64,000 nt of DNA, taken from the NCBI GenBank assembly GCA_963781675.1, contig CAWAGF010000001.1, positions 1,488,001 to 1,552,000 on the forward strand, written 5' to 3'. Every line of letters begins with the position of its first letter. Position 1 is the stretch's first letter. Below the pieces are notes generated by a model that saw only the letters and a list, made by a program, of their open reading frames with translations, had not been told where the DNA came from and did no database searches. A program made the translations under genes and the position numbers. Origin of the DNA: SCTD01 sp963781675 (GTDB taxonomy: Bacteria > Actinomycetota > Actinomycetes > Mycobacteriales > SCTD01). Of this stretch, positions 48,709 to 57,169 are shown one piece after another.

Positions 48709-49430
48709 CGCCTGCGCAGGCGGCCGCCGGCGTCAAGGGCCCGATCGGCGCGTGGGGCTTCACCTGGATGAGCGACGCCGGCGTGCGCGCCCGCGGCAAG
48801 GCCGAGCTCGGCCTGCGCGGCCGGCCGCTCTACCACCTGGGCCGCGGCGGGGCGCTCGGCGACGTCCCGGTCGAGGTCGTCGTGGCCGCCGAGGCGTTCT
48901 TCCCGCCCGCTGTCGTCCGGGCCGCCTGGGAGGAGGGCCGCGCGCTCGTCGAGCCGCTCGAGGCGGCCCGCTTCTACGCCGGGTGCTGCGCCCAGCTGTT
49001 CCGCGACCGGTACGGCTCGGCCCCGGACCTGCCCCGCCTGGTGGAGCTGGTCGAGCGGGTGGTCGACGCCGCCCCCGACCTCGGCCTGCCGCTGTTCGCC
49101 GGCTGGCGCGCGCTGCCGCGCCCCGACGACGCCGCCGGCCGCGCCGGGCTGCTGCTCAACGTCCTCCGCGAGCACCGCGGGTCGGTGCACGCCGCTGCCT
49201 GCGCCGCGATGGGCCTGTCCCCGCTGCAGGCGATCATGGCCGGGAGCTACGGCGAGCAGAACGCCCGCTTCTTCGAGTGGCCCGAGCCCTACCCGGACCC
49301 CGACCCGTACCGCGGCCGCTGGGACGCCGCCGAGGACCTCACCAGCGCCTCAGCCGGGCTGCCGTACGACGCCCTCGACGACCGGGAGCGGGCCGAGCTG
49401 GTCGCGCTGGTGCGCGCCGCGCTGAGCTGA
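48696..49430 (+). CDS. Unknown protein, possibly SCO6745-like
   Basis: A 244-residue protein starting at GTG 48696 inside the end of dapF. It has no signal peptide or membrane span. Recognisable features are LRGRPLYHLGRGGALGDVPV and EAFFPPAVVRAAWEEGRAL, which resemble the actinobacterial SCO6745 family; the C-terminal part contains MAGSYGEQNARFFEWPEPYP and a run of Pro/Asp/Tyr. The function is unknown. The 13-nt overlap suggests translation is coupled to dapF. Confidence 0.6.
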   Translation: MDGLTPAQAAAGVKGPIGAWGFTWMSDAGVRARGKAELGLRGRPLYHLGRGGALGDVPVEVVVAAEAFFPPAVVRAAWEEGRALVEPLEAARFYAGCCAQLFRDRYGSAPDLPRLVELVERVVDAAPDLGLPLFAGWRALPRPDDAAGRAGLLLNVLREHRGSVHAAACAAMGLSPLQAIMAGSYGEQNARFFEWPEPYPDPDPYRGRWDAAEDLTSASAGLPYDALDDRERAELVALVRAALS

Positions 49431-49477
49431 TCCACGCGGCCGCACGTACGCTCGCGGGACCCCCTGAAGGAGTTCCC

Positions 49478-52400
49478 ATGAGCCGTACCCGCCGCCCGCT
49501 GCGGGCGCTCGGGCTGCTGACCGCCGGAGCGCTGGCCCTCGTGCCGCTCGCCGGCTTCACGCCGCTCGCCACGTCCACCCCTGCCGCCGCCGCGTCCCTC
49601 GACTGCCCGGCCGGCACCGCACGCACGACCAAGACGCTGGGCGAGCGGGCGCAGGAGCGCAAGCAGGCCGACCCCGCCTTCCGCGAGCTGATCAGCTCGC
49701 TGGACGACGCCTCGGTCGACCGCGCCACCGCCTGCCGCCCGGTCAAGCAGCCGGAGCCGTTCCACGAGCTGTCGGCCATGCAGGCCGAGCGCAACGTCAT
49801 CAGCGCGGGGCCGCTCGGCTACACGCCGCCCGGCGCGGTGCGCGCGGCCCTCGCGGGCAAGGCCGCCGCCACGCAGGCGACGTCGACGGTGCCGGGCGCC
49901 CAGGGCGCCTTCACCCCCGTCGGCAAGACGCCGCTGATCGCCGACGACCCCGGCGCGCCGAACATCAACGGCCAGGGCCTGGCCGACCAGGCCGGTCGCA
50001 TCGACAGCTACGCCTACGACGCCGTGCACCGCCGGCTGTTCTCCGCACCGGGCACGGGCGGGGTCTGGATGTCGAGGGACACCGGCCAGTCCTGGACGTC
50101 GGTCGGCGACACGCTGCCGTACCAGTCCGTCGGCTCCGTCACGTGGAGCCCGGCCGGCCCGAGTGCCGCCGACGGCACGCTGCTCGTGAACTCCGGCGAG
50201 GCCTCGGCCGGCGGCAACGTCTACACCGGCATCGGCGGCCTCTACAGCACCGACACCGGCAAGACCTGGAAGCAGTCGACCGGCATCCCGGACGGCCTCA
50301 TGGGCTTCGAGATCGAGGTCGACCCGTCCAACCCGACGATCGTCTACGCCGCGACCAGCCAGGGGCTGTTCCGCTCCACGGACACCGGCCGCACCTACGT
50401 CAACGTCAAGCTGCCGACGGCCGACTGCGCCGGGGTGACCGGCTACGACAACATCTGCCAGAACGCCAACTGGGTCACCGACGTGCAGATCAAGGCGCCC
50501 GGCGGCGTCGGCGCCGACACGAAGGGCGGCCAGGTCCTGGCCGCCGTCGGCTACCGCGCCGGCAGGCTGCCCTACCCGGGCACCGACGTCCCGCAGGCGC
50601 CGGCCAACGGCGTCTACCGCTCCGACACCGGTGCCCCCGGCACCTTCGAGATGCTCGACGTCTCCGGTGACGGCACCTCCCCGATCGGCTTCACCCCGCA
50701 GGAGCGCATCGGCCGCTTCGAGCTCGGTGCCGCGACCGGTCCCGAGCAGGACCACGACGTCGTCTACGCCGTGGTCGAGGACGCCGTGCTGTTCAACGGC
50801 GGCGTGATCGGCATCGACGCGTTCGACACCACGACGGTCATGCCGTCGCCGGCCAAGAACACCGTGCTGTCCGGCATCTACGTCTCCAGCGACTTCGGGT
50901 CGTCGTGGATCCGGATGGCCGACGAGCTGGAGCTCCAGCTCCCCATCACCGAGTCCGCCCTGATCGGCGCCCAGCAGACGGTCGGCATGTACGCCCCGGG
51001 CGTCCAGGGCTGGTACAACCAGTGGATCGAGCCGGACCCCACGACGGCCACCGCCGCGGGCGTGCCGACCCGGCTCGTCTTCGGCCTCGAGGAGGTCTGG
51101 GCGACCCGGCTCCCCGGGACCCCGCAGGACGGGCTGACGCAGGCCGCCGAGCCGGCCAGCTTCCGCGTGATCGGCCCGTACTACGCCGGTGACAGCTGCC
51201 TCGGCCTGGCCGCCGGCGGCTTCCCGATCTGCCCGACCACCCAGACCACCGCGGGCAGCATGACCACCCACCCGGACCAGCAGTCCGGCATCTGGGTGCC
51301 CGAGGCCGACGGCGGCGTCACGCTGGTGCTCGGCAACGACGGCGGCACCTACCGCCAGACCGTCGCTCCGGGCGCCGAGCTGACCAAGGACTTCGGCCGC
51401 GGCGCCCAGGCCGGCTACCTGGCCAACACGCTGCTGCCGTACGACGCCTCGGCGGCCAAGGACGGCACCGTCGCCTTCGGCCTGCAGGACAACGGCTCGG
51501 GCGTCGTGCGTCCCGACGGCAAGGTCGTCGAGACGTTCGGCGGCGACGGCTTCTTCGCCGCCATCGACCCGGACGACAGCGACGTCTACTACAACGAGGT
51601 CACCCTCGCCGACATGCGGGTCACCCAGGACGGCGGCCTGACCTACACCGACATCGCTCCCGACGTGACGAACCCGCTGTTCGCCAACCCGTTCGTCATG
51701 GACCCGACGGACTCCGGCCACCTGATCGTGGGCGGCCCGGAGGTGTTCGAGCGCACCGAGGGCCCGACCGGTGACTGGGTGCAGGTGTTCACGACGGGTG
51801 AGGGCACGCAGGTGTCCATGCTCGAGCTGCAGGGGGCGGCGGCGTACGTCGGCTTCTGCTCCACCTGCGACATCGCGAACAAGGTGGACGCCGACTTCAA
51901 CAGCGGCATCGCCACCAACGTCGGCGGCGACGCGGCGCCGGAGAAGGGCGACCCCGCGGGCTGGCACATCGCCGCGGCCAAGGGCCTGCCGGACCGCTAC
52001 GTGACCGGCATCGCTGCCGACCCGACCAACCCGAAGACGGTCTACGTGACCCTCTCGGGCTACGCCAACCGCCAGTGGTGGCCGGCCGGGTCGTTCAACG
52101 ACAAGAACGGCGAGCGCGGGGCGGGTCACGTCTTCAAGTCCACCGACGCCGGGCAGACGTTCACCGACATCAGCGGCTCGCTGCCGGACGCCCCGGCGCG
52201 CTCGATCGAGGTCAACCGCGGGCAGCTGCTCGTCGGCACCGACGTCGGCCTGTTCCTGTCCAGCAACACCTCCGGTCAGCGCTGGGCGGCGCTCAAGGGC
52301 CTGCCCAACGTGCCGGTCGTGTCGGTCAAGAACATGCCCGGCAAGCCCGACCAGGTGGTGCTCGCGACCTTCGGCCGCGGCATCTACACCTACGGGTTCA

Positions 52401-52564
52401 GCGCACGGGCGGGCGCCAGCACGCCGGTGACCGGACCGGGCACCACGCCGATCCGGCCCACCACCGGCCGGCTGCCGGCGACCGGCCTCGGCGCGACCGC
52501 GGCGGCCATCGGCGTCCTCGCCCTGCTCGGCGGCCTGGCCGTCCGGCGGCGCGCGCACGCCTAG
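49478..52564 (+). CDS. Cell-wall-anchored (LPATG) beta-propeller protein, BNR/sortilin-like
   Basis: A 1028-residue exported protein. ATG 49478 follows AAGGAG (49468-49473). A signal peptide ends near residue 39. The body contains repeated BNR/Asp-box blades, for example MSRDTGQSWTSVGDTLPY, YSTDTGKTWKQST, FRSTDTGRTYVNV and FKSTDAGQTFTDISGSLPD, the pattern of VPS10/sialidase-like propellers. The C-terminus is GRLPATGLG, a hydrophobic span, then RRRAHA: a classic sortase signal. The enzyme activity, if any, is unclear; such proteins may bind or cleave glycans. A second LPATG protein tail is at the window's end. A strong hairpin follows. Confidence 0.85.
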   Translation: MSRTRRPLRALGLLTAGALALVPLAGFTPLATSTPAAAASLDCPAGTARTTKTLGERAQERKQADPAFRELISSLDDASVDRATACRPVKQPEPFHELSAMQAERNVISAGPLGYTPPGAVRAALAGKAAATQATSTVPGAQGAFTPVGKTPLIADDPGAPNINGQGLADQAGRIDSYAYDAVHRRLFSAPGTGGVWMSRDTGQSWTSVGDTLPYQSVGSVTWSPAGPSAADGTLLVNSGEASAGGNVYTGIGGLYSTDTGKTWKQSTGIPDGLMGFEIEVDPSNPTIVYAATSQGLFRSTDTGRTYVNVKLPTADCAGVTGYDNICQNANWVTDVQIKAPGGVGADTKGGQVLAAVGYRAGRLPYPGTDVPQAPANGVYRSDTGAPGTFEMLDVSGDGTSPIGFTPQERIGRFELGAATGPEQDHDVVYAVVEDAVLFNGGVIGIDAFDTTTVMPSPAKNTVLSGIYVSSDFGSSWIRMADELELQLPITESALIGAQQTVGMYAPGVQGWYNQWIEPDPTTATAAGVPTRLVFGLEEVWATRLPGTPQDGLTQAAEPASFRVIGPYYAGDSCLGLAAGGFPICPTTQTTAGSMTTHPDQQSGIWVPEADGGVTLVLGNDGGTYRQTVAPGAELTKDFGRGAQAGYLANTLLPYDASAAKDGTVAFGLQDNGSGVVRPDGKVVETFGGDGFFAAIDPDDSDVYYNEVTLADMRVTQDGGLTYTDIAPDVTNPLFANPFVMDPTDSGHLIVGGPEVFERTEGPTGDWVQVFTTGEGTQVSMLELQGAAAYVGFCSTCDIANKVDADFNSGIATNVGGDAAPEKGDPAGWHIAAAKGLPDRYVTGIAADPTNPKTVYVTLSGYANRQWWPAGSFNDKNGERGAGHVFKSTDAGQTFTDISGSLPDAPARSIEVNRGQLLVGTDVGLFLSSNTSGQRWAALKGLPNVPVVSVKNMPGKPDQVVLATFGRGIYTYGFSARAGASTPVTGPGTTPIRPTTGRLPATGLGATAAAIGVLALLGGLAVRRRAHA

Positions 52565-52579
52565 CAGCACCGCGTACGA

Positions 52580-52615
52580 CGGAGGGCCGGAGCGGAACGT
52601 CGCTCCGGCCCTCCG
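52580..52615. terminator. Strong terminator hairpin after the LPATG propeller gene
   Basis: CGGAGGGCCGGAGCG (52580-52594) is matched perfectly by CGCTCCGGCCCTCCG (52601-52615), a 15-bp stem with a six-base loop. It lies 16 nt after the stop codon and about 100 bp before hflX. Confidence 0.85.
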
Positions 52616-52718
52616 CCGTTACCCCGTGGCCCCGGCCGCCCCTGCGTGCGACCCTGGCCGGGATGACCGAGCCCGCTGCGCGCGTTGATCCGTCGATGAC
52701 TGCTGAGCCCCACGCCTC

Positions 52719-54140
52719 GTGCCCGTGGACGCCGACGTGCGCCTCGACGACGACCTGCTCGCCTTCCACGAGATCGAGGGCGAGGGCTTCGACCTCGAGG
52801 AGCGCCAGTCGCTGCGCCGCGTCGCCGGCATCCGCACCGACCTCGAGGACGTCACCGAGGTCGAGTACCGCCAGCTGCGCCTCGAGCGGGTCGTGCTGAT
52901 GGGCGTGTACGAGCCGGGCGACGACGAGGTGACCAGCCTCAAGGAGCTGCAGGCGCTGGCGGAGACCGCCGGCTGCGAGGTGCTCGAGGGGCTGACCCAG
53001 CGGCGGGCCAAGCCGGACCCGAAGACCTACGTCGGCTCCGGCAAGGCCAAGGAGCTGCGCGACGCGGTGCTCGCCTCCGGCGCCGACACGGTCATCTGCG
53101 ACGGCGAGCTCTCGCCCGGCCAGCTGCGCAGCCTGGAGGAGGTCGTCAAGGTCAAGGTCATCGACCGGACCTGGCTGATCCTCGACATCTTCGCCCAGCA
53201 CGCGACCTCGCGGGAGGGCAAGGCGCAGGTCGAGCTGGCGCAGATGACGTACATGCTCCCGCGCCTGCGCGGCTGGGGCGAGTCGCTGTCCCGCCAGGGC
53301 GGTGGCGCCGGCGGCTCCAGCGGCGGCGTCGGCACCCGCGGTCCCGGTGAGACCAAGATCGAGACCGATCGGCGGCGCATCCGCTCCCGCAAGGCCAAGC
53401 TGGCCGGCGAGATCAAGCTGATGAAGACCGCCCGCGACACCAAGCGGCAGGAGCGCGACCGCAACGCCGTCCCGTCGGTGGCCATCGCCGGCTACACCAA
53501 CGCCGGCAAGAGCTCGCTGCTCAACCGCCTCACCGGCGCCGGCGTGCTGGTGGAGAACGCGCTGTTCGCGACCCTGGACCCCACGGTGCGCAAGGCGCAG
53601 ACGCCGGCCGGCCGCGAGTTCACCCTGTCCGACACGGTCGGCTTCGTGCGCCTGCTGCCGCACCAGCTCGTCGAGGCGTTCCGCTCGACGCTCGAGGAGG
53701 TCTCCGGCGCGGACCTGATCCTGCACGTCGTCGACGGCTCCCACGACGACCCCGAGGGCCAGCTCGCCGCGGTGCGGCAGGTGTTCGCCGAGATCGGCGC
53801 CCAGGCGATCCCCGAGGTCGTCGTCGTCAACAAGTGCGACCTTGCCGACCCGGTCGTGCTCGGCCGGCTCCAGCGCCGCGAGAAGCACGTCGTGCTCGTC
53901 TCCGCGCTGACCGGCGAGGGGCTGCCCGCGCTGCTGCAGGTGCTCGAGGACGAGGTCCCGCACCCGGAGACGCTCGTGCACGTGGTGCTGCCGTACTCCG
54001 AGGGCTCGCTCGTCTCCCGCATCCACGGCGAGGGGGAGGTGCTCGTCGAGGAGCACACCGAGGAGGGCACCCGCCTCGAGGCGCGGGTCGGGCCGTCCCT
54101 GGCCGCCGAGCTGAACGGCTACCTGGTCACGCAGGCCTGA
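52719..54140 (+). CDS. hflX: Ribosome-associated GTPase HflX
   Basis: A 473-residue GTPase that splits stalled or stressed ribosomes. The N-terminal HflX domain includes PDPKTYVGSGKAKELRDAV and DGELSPGQLRSLEE, then the glycine-rich linker RQGGGAGGSSGGVGTRGPGE. G-domain motifs are GYTNAGKSSLLN, DTVGFVRLLP and NKCD. GTG 52719 is the most upstream plausible start. It is typically found near miaA, dapF and lexA in actinobacteria, as here. Confidence 0.95.
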   Translation: MPVDADVRLDDDLLAFHEIEGEGFDLEERQSLRRVAGIRTDLEDVTEVEYRQLRLERVVLMGVYEPGDDEVTSLKELQALAETAGCEVLEGLTQRRAKPDPKTYVGSGKAKELRDAVLASGADTVICDGELSPGQLRSLEEVVKVKVIDRTWLILDIFAQHATSREGKAQVELAQMTYMLPRLRGWGESLSRQGGGAGGSSGGVGTRGPGETKIETDRRRIRSRKAKLAGEIKLMKTARDTKRQERDRNAVPSVAIAGYTNAGKSSLLNRLTGAGVLVENALFATLDPTVRKAQTPAGREFTLSDTVGFVRLLPHQLVEAFRSTLEEVSGADLILHVVDGSHDDPEGQLAAVRQVFAEIGAQAIPEVVVVNKCDLADPVVLGRLQRREKHVVLVSALTGEGLPALLQVLEDEVPHPETLVHVVLPYSEGSLVSRIHGEGEVLVEEHTEEGTRLEARVGPSLAAELNGYLVTQA

Positions 54141-54180
54141 CTGCCAGGACAGGTCCGCGCAGGCAGGAGTTGCGCCCGCG

Positions 54181-54214
54181 GTGCAGAAGTGTGCACAGGT
54201 ACTGCACCTTCTGC
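54181..54214. promoter_or_regulatory. Nested inverted repeats before a secreted hydrolase gene
   Basis: GTGCAG (54181-54186) pairs with CTGCAC (54202-54207), and GCAGAAG (54183-54189) pairs with CTTCTGC (54208-54214); GTGCAC sits between. The sites end 17 bp before ATG 54232. An operator or a 5' hairpin is possible. Confidence 0.3.
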
Positions 54215-54231
54215 GTCTGAGGAGCCCCCGG

Positions 54232-55680
54232 ATGAAGCGCACCGTCCTCGCCCTGACGGCCGTCGCCGTCGCCGTGGCGACCGTCGGCACCGGCTCGGCG
54301 GCCCCCGTCGCTGCCCCGCCCGGCGTCGACATGAGCTGCTACGCACCGGCCGGCGACCCCGCGCCCGGCACGCCGGAGTGGGTGCAGCGCGACGCGCACA
54401 ACCAGTACTGCGCCTCGCTGCGCCCGGTCGACCAGGCGGCCAGCCCCGCCTTCGGCTTCGGCAACCTCAGCCAGGGCGCGTCGCTGTACGTCGAGCAGGC
54501 CGCCGAGCAGGCCGGCCGCCCGGCCGAGCCCTCCGGCGGCATCACGCCGCTGATCCCGGGCGGCAAGGCGGGTGACCCGTTCCGCACGCTCAAGCGCTGG
54601 ACCGAGGCCGGCCGCGGCCGCGTCGCCCCCGTCGCGTTCAAGGCCCTGAACGGCTCCACCCTGCGCGGCCACGTGTTCCTGCCGCCCGCGAGCGTGCAGC
54701 GCCCCAAGGCCGGCTTCCCCGGCGTCGTCATCACCGACGGCTCGGTGCAGGCCTACGAGGAGCTCTACTTCTGGGCGGCGCAGGACCTGGCCGAGTCCGG
54801 CTACATGGTCATGACGTACGACGTGCAGGGCCAGGGCGACTCCAGCCTGTTCGGCGCTGACTGCCCGGGCGAGTGCACCGGCGTGCCGTACCAGCAGGAC
54901 AGCAACTTCTTCCAGGGCGCCGAGGACTCGCTGAGCCTGTTCCTCGCGACGCCCAAGGCGCCGTCCGGCGGGTCGTACAACCCGTTCTCCGACGCGCTCG
55001 ACCGCTCCCGCGTCGCCGTCGCCGGGCACTCCCTCGGTGCCAGCGCCGTCAGCACCGTCGGCCAGTGCGACAACCGCGTGAAGACGATCGTCGCCTGGGA
55101 CAACCTGCGCGCGATCAAGGACTGCTCCGGCGTCGTCATCCCGCCGCAGCACCGCACCAAGAAGCTGATCAACGTCCCGGCGCTCGCGATCACGAACGAC
55201 TACGTGTTCAACACGACCGTCGCGACCTCCGCGCCGGACCCCGAGGCGAAGACGGCCGGCTACGAGCAGGTCGCCGCCGCGGGCAAGGACGCCCAGATCG
55301 TCACCCTGCGCGGTGCGACGCACCTGACGTACACCTACATCCCGCTGGTCTTCCAGGCCAACCAGCTCGGCGAGCGGATGGCCAGCTACTACACGAAGGC
55401 CTGGCTCGACCTGCAGCTGCGCGGCGACCGGAGCGGCTACCAGCGGCTGACCGCCAAGGCGTTCGACGGCAGCGTCGACAAGACCTCGATCGGCGCCGGC
55501 ACGTACGACCCGACCAAGGCCGACCCGACGAACCCCTACGCCGGCAACGTGCCGTACCTGATCAAGGGCATCCCGGTCGCCGACGCCGTGTCGTTCTACT
55601 ACCGGTCCGCGTACTCGCTGCGCGACCCCGGCACCGGCAAGGTCCGCCGCTGCCAGGCCGTACGGGCCGGCTGCTCCTGA
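54232..55680 (+). CDS. Secreted alpha/beta hydrolase
   Basis: A 482-residue exported protein with a Sec signal peptide (VLALTAVAVAVATVGTGSAA). The nucleophile elbow is GHSLGAS, preceded by DLAESGYMVMTYDVQGQGDS (the oxyanion and beta-strand region); a histidine in LRGATHLTYTY completes a likely triad. Four cysteines near CPGEC and VGQCDN...KDCSG may form disulfides. Related proteins are annotated as dienelactone hydrolase-like or lipase-like; the substrate is unknown. ATG 54232 is chosen at the start of the signal peptide. Confidence 0.83.
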   Translation: MKRTVLALTAVAVAVATVGTGSAAPVAAPPGVDMSCYAPAGDPAPGTPEWVQRDAHNQYCASLRPVDQAASPAFGFGNLSQGASLYVEQAAEQAGRPAEPSGGITPLIPGGKAGDPFRTLKRWTEAGRGRVAPVAFKALNGSTLRGHVFLPPASVQRPKAGFPGVVITDGSVQAYEELYFWAAQDLAESGYMVMTYDVQGQGDSSLFGADCPGECTGVPYQQDSNFFQGAEDSLSLFLATPKAPSGGSYNPFSDALDRSRVAVAGHSLGASAVSTVGQCDNRVKTIVAWDNLRAIKDCSGVVIPPQHRTKKLINVPALAITNDYVFNTTVATSAPDPEAKTAGYEQVAAAGKDAQIVTLRGATHLTYTYIPLVFQANQLGERMASYYTKAWLDLQLRGDRSGYQRLTAKAFDGSVDKTSIGAGTYDPTKADPTNPYAGNVPYLIKGIPVADAVSFYYRSAYSLRDPGTGKVRRCQAVRAGCS

Positions 55681-55718
55681 CCGTCCACAGGGGTGCCGTG
55701 GGCGTGCGGCCGCGCCGA

Positions 55719-55724
55719 TAGGCT
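55719..55724 (+). promoter_or_regulatory. -10 hexamer TAGGCT, probable leaderless promoter
   Basis: TAGGCT is followed by six bases (CAGACC) and GTG 55731 of the DUF6318 lipoprotein gene. It fits TANNNT, with no Shine-Dalgarno sequence. Confidence 0.5.
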
Positions 55725-55730
55725 CAGACC

Positions 55731-56275
55731 GTGAAGATCCGGACATCCGTGGCGGCGGTGGTGGCGGGGCTCGCCCTCGTCGCGTGCTCCTCCGACCCGG
55801 AGCCCGACCCGCTGCCGCCCGTGCCGACGGCCAGTCCGTCGCCCGTGGTGCTGCCGCTGCCGAGCGAGGCGGCCGCAGCGACGCCGCAGGGTGCCGCGGC
55901 TTTCGCGCGGTACTACTTCGATGCTCATTAATCAAGGCCTCACTTCGCGGAAGACGCCTGCGCAGGTCCGCGCCGTGTCCGACTCCGGCTGCGATGGCTG
56001 CAAGAACCTCATCGGCGCCATCGAGGAGGAACCGACGCCAGGGGAGCGAATCGCAGGGAGGGCTGCTTCCGCGTTCTGTTCGCCGAGTCACCTCCGCTAG
56101 ACAGCGGGCACGGTCGATCGTGGAACTCCAGTACGCGCTGACGGCGGTGCACGTGCTCGACGTCAACGGCGGCACGCTGCGGACTACGCCGGCTAGTGGA
56201 CCCTCAAACGGTCAGATTCGGCTCAAGCGAACCGGACAGTCCTGGATGGTCCTCGGATTTCGCGGCGTGGAGTGA
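55731..56275 (+). pseudogene. DUF6318-like lipoprotein gene, three frame breaks
   Basis: GTG 55731 opens a lipoprotein signal (VAGLALVACSSDPEP) and the conserved GAAAFARYYFDA, but the frame stops at TAA 55931. Family-like sequence continues in three pieces: LINQGLTSRKTPAQVRAVSD and SGCDGCKNLIGAIEEEPTPG in frame +1; FRVLFAESPPLDSG in the original frame from about 56061; then RSIVELQYALTAVHVLDVNG up to TGA 56275. The breaks fall near 55919-55927, 56053-56061 and 56103-56111. Three breaks in 200 bp plus lower GC (62-65% in two hand-counted 60-base lines, 55921 and 56221) suggest real decay or a poor-quality stretch. Function unknown. Confidence 0.75.
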
Positions 56276-57169
56276 CCCCGAAGTCTGCTGGGCGCCGGGC
56301 GCCGGGACTGATTGTCTTGGCGGCGATCGCTGCGGTACTGCCCTATGCCCCCGCGGCTAAGGCGGCTAGCGGCTGCGGTCGCGAACAGACGGCAGCCTGC
56401 CCTGTGACGGGCAGCACCACCGAGAAGGGCTTCGACGCTGGGCAGCACCCAGCAGCAGGAGCCCCAGACCCGCCCGGTGAACCGCCCCCGCGCCCCCAAG
56501 GGCCCGCCCTCACCGACCTACGTCGACCGCGTCGTCGTCCCGACCTGCACCGGCAACACCGCCTACGACGGCGGAGTCCTGTGCAACGCAGCGGTCATGA
56601 CCTGCCCGGTCGACGGCGAGATCCGCTTCTGGGTGTTCGAGACCACCATCCAGCGCTCAACGGGCAAGGCCGTCCCCGGTACCGGCCCGCGGATGGTGGA
56701 CACCGTCTGCCTCGGCCCGAACGACCCCCGCCCGGATCCGACGGTGCTGCTGCCCGGCATCGTGCAGACGCAGTTCCAGAGCGTGGTCGTCCAGGGCGGC
56801 AGCGCTGACGTCTCGCCCCGTCCGGAGACGCTGGTCAACATCGAGACGCGCTTCCAGACCGACGCGCCGGCCAGCTACGAGATCCCGCTGACCCTGCTCG
56901 GGCAGTCCGTCGTCATCACGGCCACGGCGCAGAGCTACACCTGGCACCTCGACAACGGCGACACCCGCGTCTCGACCCGCCCGAAGGGCTACCTCGAGTA
57001 CGTCTACCGCAAGGCCGGCTCGTACGACGTCTTCGTCTCGATCACCTGGAGCGGCACGTTCAGCGTGAACGGCGGGCCCGCGCAGCCGATCACCGGGACG
57101 GTCGAGGTCGACGGGGAGCCGACCGCGGTCCAGGTCCAGCAGGCCCGCAGCGAGCTCGTCCGCGGCTAG
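56272..57169 (+). CDS. Secreted PKD-like domain protein, frame broken
   Basis: GTG 56272 overlaps the DUF6318 stop (GTGA) and opens a signal peptide (LIVLAAIAAVLPYAPAAKAA). The frame shifts between about 56408 and 56437, after which LGSTQQQEPQTRPVNRPRAP and the rest continue to TAG 57169. The C-terminal half contains SYTWHLDNGDTRVSTRP and YLEYVYRKAGSYDVFVSITW, a PKD-like beta-sandwich. DUF6318 lipoprotein followed by a PKD protein is, as I recall, a recurring pair in actinomycetes. Its stop abuts the stop of the convergent M14 gene with no gap. Confidence 0.72.

Noticed and set aside
49289..52570. A 1093-codon minus-strand frame opposite the LPATG propeller gene
   Set aside because: The plus strand has a signal peptide, propeller blades and a sortase signal; the antisense frame has none.
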